NCBI GenBank assembly: GCA_916048095.2
Contig: OU696586.1
Location: forward strand, 124,001 to 188,000
Source: Sacculina carcini
Lineage: Eukaryota > Arthropoda > Thecostraca > Sacculinidae
Reading direction: 5' to 3'
Length of the DNA: 64,000 nucleotides
Positions within the stretch are counted from its first letter, which is position 1, and the number at the start of each line of letters is the position of its first letter. A program made the translations under genes and the position numbers. Below the pieces are notes generated by a model, which saw nothing but the letters and a program-made list of their open reading frames with translations, was not told the origin of the DNA and ran no database searches. This document shows positions 55,701 through 64,000 of the stretch, piece by piece.

Positions 55701-56456
55701 AACACTTAGGGCACACTTAGGTAACACTTAGGGCATACTTAGGTAACACTTAGGTAACACTTAGGTAACACTTAGGTAACACTTAGGTAACACTTAGGTA
55801 ACACTTAGGTAACACTTAGGTAACACTTAGGGTACACTTAGTTAACACTTAGGGCACACTTAGGTAACACTTAGGTAACACTTAGGGTACACTTAGTTAA
55901 CACTTAGGGCACACTTAGGTAACACTTAGTTAACACTTAGGGTACACTTAGGTAACACTTAGGTAACACTTAGGTAACACTTAGGTAACACTTAGGTAAC
56001 ACTTAGGTAACACTTAGGTAACACTTAGGGCACACTTAGTTAACACTTAGGGCACACTTAGGTAACACTTAGGTAACACTTAGGTAACACTTAGGGCACA
56101 CTTAGGTAACACTTAGGGCACACTTAGGTAACACTTATGTAACACTTAGGTAACATTTATGTAACACTTAGGTAACACTTAGGTAACACTTAGGTAACAC
56201 TTAGGTAACACTTAGGGCACACTTAGGTAACACTTAGGGCACACTTAGGTAACACTTAGGTAACACTTGAGGCACACTTAGTTAACACTTAGGGCACACT
56301 TAGGTAACACTTAGGGCATACTTAGGTAACACTTAGGTAACACTTAGGTAACACTTAGGTAACACTTAGGTAACACTTAGGTAACACTTAGGTAACACTT
56401 AGGGCACACTTAGTTAACACTTAGGGCACACTTAGGTAACACTTAGGTAACACTTA
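49750..56456 (+). repeat. Mixed segment of truncated and rearranged ~1.56-kb units
   Basis: AGACTTAGGTA monomers at 51269, 53216 and 55174 are spaced 1,947 and 1,958 bp apart, so unit length varies. ACAATTAGTTA lies at 52270, 52754 (484 bp later) and 54316 (1,562 bp later). The unit with AGAC at 51269 lacks an ACAATTAG upstream. A small tandem of 121 bp (11 monomers) is visible at about 55201-55442, with the GGAC monomer repeated at 55267 and 55388. Double TATG monomers (two in a row before GGTA-ACATTTATG) are frequent here and rare in the middle zone. Confidence 0.78.
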
Positions 56457-59400
56457 GGGCACACTTAGGTAACACTTAGGTAACACTTAGGTAACACTTA
56501 GGGCACACTTAGGTAACACTTAGGGCACACTTAGGTAACACTTAGGTAACACTTGAGGCACACTTAGTTAACACTTAGGGCACACTTAGGTAACACTTAG
56601 GGCATACTTAGGTAACACTTAGGTAACACTTAGGTAACACTTAGGTAACACTTAGGTAACACTTAGGTAACACTTAGGGCACACTTAGGTAACACTTAGG
56701 GCACACTTAGGTAACACTTATGTAACACTTAGGGCACACTTAGGTAACACTTAGGGCACACTTAGGTAACACTTAGGTAACACTTAGGGCACACTTATGT
56801 AACACTTATGTAACACTTAGGTAACATTTATGTAACACTTAGGTAACACTTGAGGCACACTTAGTTAACACTTAGGGCACACTTAGGTAACACTTAGGGC
56901 ATACTTAGGTAACACTTAGGTAACACTTAGGTAACACTTAGGTAACACTTAGGGCACACTTAGTTAACACTTAGGGCACACTTAGGTAACACTTAGGTAA
57001 CACTTAGGGCACACTTAGGTAACACTTAGGGCACACTTAGGTAACACTTATGTAACACTTAGGGCACACTTAGGTAACACTTAGGGCATACTTAGGTAAC
57101 ACTTAGGTAACACTTAGGGCACACTTATGTAACACTTATGTAACACTTAGGTAACATTTATGTAACACTTAGGTAACACTTGAGGCACACTTAGTTAACA
57201 CTTAGGGCACACTTAGGTAACACTTAGGGCATACTTAGGTAACACTTAGGTAACACTTAGGTAACACTTAGGTAACACTTAGGTAACACTTAGGTAACAC
57301 TTAGGTAACACTTAGGTAACACTTAGGGTACACTTAGTTAACACTTAGGGCACACTTAGGTAACACTTAGGTAACACTTAGGGTACACTTAGTTAACACT
57401 TAGGGCACACTTAGGTAACACTTAGTTAACACTTAGGGTACACTTAGGTAACACTTAGGTAACACTTAGGTAACACTTAGGTAACACTTAGGTAACACTT
57501 AGGTAAGACTTAGGTAACACTTAGGTAACACTTAGGGTACACTTAGGTAACACTTAGGGTACACTTAGGTAACACTTAGGTAACACTTAGGTAACACTTA
57601 GGACACACTTAGGTAACACTTAGGTAACACTTAGGTAACACTTAGGTAACACTTAGGGCACACTTAGGTAACACTTAGGGCACACTTAGGTAACACTTAT
57701 GTAACACTTAGGTAACATTCATGTAACACTTAGGTAACACTTAGGGCACACTTAGGTAACACTTAGGGCACACTTAGGTAACACTTAGGGCATACTTAGG
57801 TAACACTTAGGTAACACTTAGGTAACACTTAGGTAACACTTAGGTAACACTTAGGTAACACTTAGGTAACACTTAGGGCACACTTAGTTAACACTTAGGG
57901 CACACTTAGGTAACACTTAGGTAACACTTAGGTAACACTTAGGGCACACTTAGGTAACACTTAGGGCACACTTAGGTAACACTTATGTAACACTTAGGTA
58001 ACATTTATGTAACACTTAGGTAACACTTAGGTAACACTTAGGTAACACTTAGGTAACACTTAGGGCACACTTAGGTAACACTTAGGGCACACTTAGGTAA
58101 CACTTAGGTAACACTTGAGGCACACTTAGTTAACACTTAGGGCACACTTAGGTAACACTTAGGGCATACTTAGGTAACACTTAGGTAACACTTAGGTAAC
58201 ACTTAGGTAACACTTAGGTAACACTTAGGTAACACTTAGGTAACACTTAGGGCACACTTAGTTAACACTTAGGGCACACTTAGGTAACACTTAGGTAACA
58301 CTTAGGGCACACTTAGGTAACACTTAGGGCACACTTAGGTAACACTTATGTAACACTTAGGGCACACTTAGGTAACACTTAGGGCATACTTAGGTAACAC
58401 TTAGGTAACACTTAGGTAACACTTATGTAACACTTATGTAACACTTAGGTAACATTTATGTAACACTTAGGTAACACTTAGGGCACACTTAGGTAACACT
58501 TAGGGCACACTTAGGTAACACTTAGGGCACACTTAGGTAACACTTAGGGCACACTTAGGTAACACTTAGGGCACACTTAGGTAACACTTAGGTAACACTT
58601 GAGGCACAATTAGTTAACACTTAGGGCACACTTAGGTAACACTTAGGGCATACTTAGGTAACACTTAGGTAACACTTAGGTAACACTTAGGTAACACTTA
58701 GGTAACACTTAGGTAACACTTAGGTAACACTTAGGGCACACTTAGTTAACACTTAGGGCACACTTAGGTAACACTTAGGTAACACTTAGGGCACACTTAG
58801 GTAACACTTAGGGCACACTTAGGTAACACTTATGTAACACTTAGGGCACACTTAGGTAACACTTAGGGCATACTTAGGTAACACTTAGGTAACACTTAGG
58901 GCACACTTATGTAACACTTATGTAACACTTAGGTAACATTTATGTAACACTTAGGTAACACTTAGGGCACACTTAGGTAACACTTAGGGCACACTTAGGT
59001 AACACTTAGGGCACACTTAGGTAACACTTAGGGCACACTTAGGTAACACTTAGGGCACACTTAGGTAACACTTAGGTAACACTTGAGGCACAATTAGTTA
59101 ACACTTAGGGCACACTTAGGTAACACTTAGGGCATACTTAGGTAACACTTAGGTAACACTTAGGTAACACTTAGGTAACACTTAGGTAACACTTAGGGCA
59201 CACTTAGGTAACACTTAGGTAACACTTGAGGCACACTTAGTTAACACTTAGGGCACACTTAGGTAACACTTAGGGCATACTTAGGTAACACTTAGGTAAC
59301 ACTTAGGTAACACTTAGGTAACACTTAGGTAACACTTAGGTAACACTTAGGTAACACTTAGGTAACACTTAGGGTACACTTAGTTAACACTTAGGGCACA

Positions 59401-60064
59401 CTTAGGTAACACTTAGGTAACACTTAGGGTACACTTAGTTAACACTTAGGGCACACTTAGGTAACACTTAGTTAACACTTAGGGTACACTTAGGTAACAC
59501 TTAGGTAACACTTAGGTAACACTTAGGTAACACTTAGGTAACACTTAGGTAAGACTTAGGTAACACTTAGGTAACACTTAGGGTACACTTAGGTAACACT
59601 TAGGGTACACTTAGGTAACACTTAGGTAACACTTAGGTAACACTTAGGACACACTTAGGTAACACTTAGGTAACACTTAGGTAACACTTAGGTAACACTT
59701 AGGGCACACTTAGGTAACACTTAGGGCACACTTAGGTAACACTTATGTAACACTTAGGTAACATTCATGTAACACTTAGGTAACACTTAGGGCACACTTA
59801 GGTAACACTTAGGGCACACTTAGGTAACACTTAGGGCATACTTAGGTAACACTTAGGTAACACTTAGGTAACACTTAGGTAACACTTAGGTAACACTTAG
59901 GTAACACTTAGGTAACACTTAGGGCACACTTAGTTAACACTTAGGGCACACTTAGGTAACACTTAGGTAACACTTAGGTAACACTTAGGGCACACTTAGG
60001 TAACACTTAGGGCACACTTAGGTAACACTTATGTAACACTTAGGTAACATTTATGTAACACTTA
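56457..60064 (+). repeat. 3,608-bp higher-order unit, copy 1 (328 monomers)
   Basis: Marker pairs at exactly 3,608 bp are AGACTTAGGTA (57506/61114, 59552/63160) and ACAATTAGTTA (58606/62214, 59090/62698). Similarity starts near 56457/60065, so the copies abut. The unit contains the 484-bp ACAATTAG pair and the 462-bp ACAATTAG-to-AGAC core. One visible difference is near 56759, where this copy has GGGCAC and the other GGGCAT. Confidence 0.9.
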
Positions 60065-63000
60065 GGTAACACTTAGGTAACACTTAGGTAACACTTAGGT
60101 AACACTTAGGGCACACTTAGGTAACACTTAGGGCACACTTAGGTAACACTTAGGTAACACTTGAGGCACACTTAGTTAACACTTAGGGCACACTTAGGTA
60201 ACACTTAGGGCATACTTAGGTAACACTTAGGTAACACTTAGGTAACACTTAGGTAACACTTAGGTAACACTTAGGTAACACTTAGGGCACACTTAGGTAA
60301 CACTTAGGGCACACTTAGGTAACACTTATGTAACACTTAGGGCACACTTAGGTAACACTTAGGGCATACTTAGGTAACACTTAGGTAACACTTAGGGCAC
60401 ACTTATGTAACACTTATGTAACACTTAGGTAACATTTATGTAACACTTAGGTAACACTTGAGGCACACTTAGTTAACACTTAGGGCACACTTAGGTAACA
60501 CTTAGGGCATACTTAGGTAACACTTAGGTAACACTTAGGTAACACTTAGGTAACACTTAGGGCACACTTAGTTAACACTTAGGGCACACTTAGGTAACAC
60601 TTAGGTAACACTTAGGGCACACTTAGGTAACACTTAGGGCACACTTAGGTAACACTTATGTAACACTTAGGGCACACTTAGGTAACACTTAGGGCATACT
60701 TAGGTAACACTTAGGTAACACTTAGGGCACACTTATGTAACACTTATGTAACACTTAGGTAACATTTATGTAACACTTAGGTAACACTTGAGGCACACTT
60801 AGTTAACACTTAGGGCACACTTAGGTAACACTTAGGGCATACTTAGGTAACACTTAGGTAACACTTAGGTAACACTTAGGTAACACTTAGGTAACACTTA
60901 GGTAACACTTAGGTAACACTTAGGTAACACTTAGGGTACACTTAGTTAACACTTAGGGCACACTTAGGTAACACTTAGGTAACACTTAGGGTACACTTAG
61001 TTAACACTTAGGGCACACTTAGGTAACACTTAGTTAACACTTAGGGTACACTTAGGTAACACTTAGGTAACACTTAGGTAACACTTAGGTAACACTTAGG
61101 TAACACTTAGGTAAGACTTAGGTAACACTTAGGTAACACTTAGGGTACACTTAGGTAACACTTAGGGTACACTTAGGTAACACTTAGGTAACACTTAGGT
61201 AACACTTAGGACACACTTAGGTAACACTTAGGTAACACTTAGGTAACACTTAGGTAACACTTAGGGCACACTTAGGTAACACTTAGGGCACACTTAGGTA
61301 ACACTTATGTAACACTTAGGTAACATTCATGTAACACTTAGGTAACACTTAGGGCACACTTAGGTAACACTTAGGGCACACTTAGGTAACACTTAGGGCA
61401 TACTTAGGTAACACTTAGGTAACACTTAGGTAACACTTAGGTAACACTTAGGTAACACTTAGGTAACACTTAGGTAACACTTAGGGCACACTTAGTTAAC
61501 ACTTAGGGCACACTTAGGTAACACTTAGGTAACACTTAGGTAACACTTAGGGCACACTTAGGTAACACTTAGGGCACACTTAGGTAACACTTATGTAACA
61601 CTTAGGTAACATTTATGTAACACTTAGGTAACACTTAGGTAACACTTAGGTAACACTTAGGTAACACTTAGGGCACACTTAGGTAACACTTAGGGCACAC
61701 TTAGGTAACACTTAGGTAACACTTGAGGCACACTTAGTTAACACTTAGGGCACACTTAGGTAACACTTAGGGCATACTTAGGTAACACTTAGGTAACACT
61801 TAGGTAACACTTAGGTAACACTTAGGTAACACTTAGGTAACACTTAGGTAACACTTAGGGCACACTTAGTTAACACTTAGGGCACACTTAGGTAACACTT
61901 AGGTAACACTTAGGGCACACTTAGGTAACACTTAGGGCACACTTAGGTAACACTTATGTAACACTTAGGGCACACTTAGGTAACACTTAGGGCATACTTA
62001 GGTAACACTTAGGTAACACTTAGGGCACACTTATGTAACACTTATGTAACACTTAGGTAACATTTATGTAACACTTAGGTAACACTTAGGGCACACTTAG
62101 GTAACACTTAGGGCACACTTAGGTAACACTTAGGGCACACTTAGGTAACACTTAGGGCACACTTAGGTAACACTTAGGGCACACTTAGGTAACACTTAGG
62201 TAACACTTGAGGCACAATTAGTTAACACTTAGGGCACACTTAGGTAACACTTAGGGCACACTTAGGTAACACTTAGGTAACACTTAGGTAACACTTAGGT
62301 AACACTTAGGTAACACTTAGGTAACACTTAGGTAACACTTAGGGCACACTTAGTTAACACTTAGGGCACACTTAGGTAACACTTAGGTAACACTTAGGGC
62401 ACACTTAGGTAACACTTAGGGCACACTTAGGTAACACTTATGTAACACTTAGGGCACACTTAGGTAACACTTAGGGCATACTTAGGTAACACTTAGGTAA
62501 CACTTAGGGCACACTTATGTAACACTTATGTAACACTTAGGTAACATTTATGTAACACTTAGGTAACACTTAGGGCACACTTAGGTAACACTTAGGGCAC
62601 ACTTAGGTAACACTTAGGGCACACTTAGGTAACACTTAGGGCACACTTAGGTAACACTTAGGGCACACTTAGGTAACACTTAGGTAACACTTGAGGCACA
62701 ATTAGTTAACACTTAGGGCACACTTAGGTAACACTTAGGGCATACTTAGGTAACACTTAGGTAACACTTAGGTAACACTTAGGTAACACTTAGGTAACAC
62801 TTAGGGCACACTTAGGTAACACTTAGGTAACACTTGAGGCACACTTAGTTAACACTTAGGGCACACTTAGGTAACACTTAGGGCATACTTAGGTAACACT
62901 TAGGTAACACTTAGGTAACACTTAGGTAACACTTAGGTAACACTTAGGTAACACTTAGGTAACACTTAGGTAACACTTAGGGTACACTTAGTTAACACTT

Positions 63001-63894
63001 AGGGCACACTTAGGTAACACTTAGGTAACACTTAGGGTACACTTAGTTAACACTTAGGGCACACTTAGGTAACACTTAGTTAACACTTAGGGTACACTTA
63101 GGTAACACTTAGGTAACACTTAGGTAACACTTAGGTAACACTTAGGTAACACTTAGGTAAGACTTAGGTAACACTTAGGTAACACTTAGGGTACACTTAG
63201 GTAACACTTAGGGTACACTTAGGTAACACTTAGGTAACACTTAGGTAACACTTAGGACACACTTAGGTAACACTTAGGTAACACTTAGGTAACACTTAGG
63301 TAACACTTAGGGCACACTTAGGTAACACTTAGGGCACACTTAGGTAACACTTATGTAACACTTAGGTAACATTCATGTAACACTTAGGTAACACTTAGGG
63401 CACACTTAGGTAACACTTAGGGCACACTTAGGTAACACTTAGGGCATACTTAGGTAACACTTAGGTAACACTTAGGTAACACTTAGGTAACACTTAGGTA
63501 ACACTTAGGTAACACTTAGGTAACACTTAGGGCACACTTAGTTAACACTTAGGGCACACTTAGGTAACACTTAGGTAACACTTAGGTAACACTTAGGGCA
63601 CACTTAGGTAACACTTAGGGCACACTTAGGTAACACTTATGTAACACTTAGGTAACATTTATGTAACACTTAGGTAACACTTAGGTAACACTTAGGTAAC
63701 ACTTAGGTAACACTTAGGGCACACTTAGGTAACACTTAGGGCACACTTAGGTAACACTTAGGTAACACTTGAGGCACACTTAGTTAACACTTAGGGCACA
63801 CTTAGGTAACACTTAGGGCATACTTAGGTAACACTTAGGTAACACTTAGGTAACACTTAGGTAACACTTAGGTAACACTTAGGTAACACTTAGG
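60065..63894 (+). repeat. 3,608-bp higher-order unit, copy 2, extending slightly past one period
   Basis: This copy repeats 56457 onward in the same order and continues to match until about 63894 (partner 60286), about 220 bp beyond one full period. The extension shows that the register of the duplication is arbitrary with respect to block markers. After 63894 the sequence has GGTA where the partner has GGGC, and the window ends 106 bp later still inside the array. Confidence 0.9.
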
Positions 63895-64000
63895 TAACAC
63901 TTAGGGCACACTTAGTTAACACTTAGGGCACACTTAGGTAACACTTAGGTAACACTTAGGGCACACTTAGGTAACACTTAGGGCACACTTAGGTAACACT

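Larger units (their letters stand above)
3059..62708 (+). repeat. ACAATTAGTTA marker monomers (15 sites), the left and right zones only
   Basis: The variant starts at 3059, 4643, 38333, 41215, 42777, 45846, 47408, 49003, 52270, 52754, 54316, 58606, 59090, 62214 and 62698. Each directly follows a CTTGAGGC monomer. In nine copies (4643, 38333, 41215, 45846, 47408, 49003, 52754, 59090, 62698) an AGACTTAGGTA monomer follows exactly 462 bp (42 monomers) later. At 3059, 42777 and 54316 that interval is longer by 22, 198 and 396 bp. At 52270, 58606 and 62214 another ACAATTAG comes 484 bp later. None occurs between 4.7 and 38.3 kb. Confidence 0.93.
3543..63170 (+). repeat. AGACTTAGGTA marker monomers (28 sites located)
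   Basis: Starts are 3543, 5105, 5732, 7393, 10648, 11835, 13483, 15330, 16991, 19971, 21708, 26568, 28305, 32373, 35595, 38795, 41677, 43437, 46308, 47870, 49465, 51269, 53216, 55174, 57506, 59552, 61114 and 63160. All agree with monomer phase. Each is followed by canonical monomers and then a GGGT-GGTA-GGGT group. The marker is shared by the left, middle and right zones, so it probably predates the split into the ACAATTAG and 10-bp families. Confidence 0.9.
1..64000 (+). repeat. 11-bp satellite array, consensus ACACTTAGGTA (whole window)
   Basis: Every base belongs to a head-to-tail array of an 11-bp monomer, all in the same orientation; I saw no CCTAAG on this strand, so there is no inverted segment. 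About 5,819 monomers are present. The left part, ACACTT, is nearly constant and most changes fall in the last five bases (AGGTA). The common variants end in GGGC, GGGT, GTTA, TATGTA or GAGGC. Monomer phase can be followed from end to end: starts are 1 mod 11 up to position 8163 and 9 mod 11 after 35892, shifted only by fourteen 1-bp deletions. Both window ends are inside the array. An array of this kind is expected in centromeric, pericentromeric or subtelomeric heterochromatin; which of these cannot be told here. No unique sequence, transposon or gene interrupts it. Confidence 0.99.

Noticed and set aside
1-64000. CRISPR array
   Set aside because: There are regular short repeats, but no unique spacers: the DNA between any chosen repeats is more of the same 11-bp monomer. 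No leader or cas gene is present.
1-64000. True telomere
   Set aside because: TTAGG/TTAGGG is present once per 11 bp but separated by a fixed TAACAC or CACAC spacer. There is no run of pure TTAGG or TTAGGG and no chromosome end in the window.
1-64000. Protein-coding repeats
   Set aside because: Stops occur in all six frames about every 33 bp, and forward ATGs are followed directly by TAA.
1-64000. Regulatory sites such as GTTAAC (HNF1-like or Dam-like motifs) and TATA-like ATTTATG
   Set aside because: They are simple by-products of recurring monomer variants and sit beside no gene, so no regulatory role can be supported.
1-64000. G-quadruplex potential
   Set aside because: GGG runs occur only in GGGC, GGGT, GGGA and CTTGGG monomers, singly and usually 22 bp or more apart, too sparse for a typical four-run motif.
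1-64000. CENP-B box
   Set aside because: The human-type box requires CG dinucleotides, which I did not see anywhere in the window.
1-64000. Assembly or sequencing artefact (simple-repeat noise)
   Set aside because: The ordered variant patterns, exact multi-kilobase offsets and consistent monomer phase argue for real structure. Copy number of the largest duplicates could still be misassembled, which only read depth and spanning reads can settle.
1-64000. Assignment to a named species or known satellite family
   Set aside because: I do not recognise the 11-bp consensus with certainty, and no unique flank is available to support a taxon.

Overview
The whole 64 kb window is satellite DNA. It contains no gene, RNA gene, transposon or unique sequence. 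It is an uninterrupted head-to-tail array of an 11-bp monomer with consensus ACACTTAGGTA, in one orientation from the first base to the last. I count about 5,819 monomers: 64,000 bp plus 14 missing bases, divided by 11. Both ends of the window lie inside the array, so its true length and flanks are unknown. An array of this size and layered structure points to eukaryotic heterochromatin (centromeric, pericentromeric or subtelomeric). The sequence does not identify the species. Each monomer carries TTAGG or TTAGGG, which resembles arthropod and vertebrate telomere repeats, but it is not a canonical telomere.

Monomers differ almost only by substitution and fall into about a dozen recurring types. 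Named by their last bases or by a diagnostic change, the types are: GGTA (canonical), GGGC, GGGT, GTTA, TATG, ACATTTATG, ACATTCATG, CTTGAGGC, ATAC, AGAC, GGCA, GGGA, GGAC, CTTGGG and ACAATTAG. One 10-bp form (ACACTAGGTA) is the only length variant. The order of types is far from random and builds higher-order repeats (HORs) of about 363 bp (33 monomers), 1,562 bp (142), 1,648 bp (150), 3,608 bp (328) and 6,597 bp (600).

Layout: 1-2.2 kb holds mixed 363-bp-type blocks. 2.2-6 kb holds a tandem ~1.58 kb HOR and a tandem 627-bp unit. 6-8 kb is a block with a second copy at 14.8-17.4 kb. 8-17 kb holds the first 10-bp monomers and a tandem 1,648-bp unit. 17.08-30.3 kb is two adjacent copies of a 6,597-bp unit. 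30.2-36.5 kb is a mosaic of segments copied from 12.5-14.8 kb and 25.2-26.3 kb. 37.5-56.4 kb is mostly ~1.56 kb HORs carrying the ACAATTAG monomer. 56.46-63.89 kb is two copies of a 3,608-bp unit.

Two marker families divide the array into zones. ACAATTAG monomers occur only at 3.1-4.6 kb and 38.3-62.7 kb. The 10-bp monomer occurs only at 8.2-35.9 kb. All 14 copies of the 10-bp monomer share the same missing T and the same left neighbour, so they probably descend from one deletion spread by later duplication. The picture is of array growth by repeated segmental duplication and unequal exchange, with substitutions marking the steps. No gene-encoded system is present. The interest lies in the HOR architecture, the lack of slippage at monomer level, and the absence of CG and CHG contexts.
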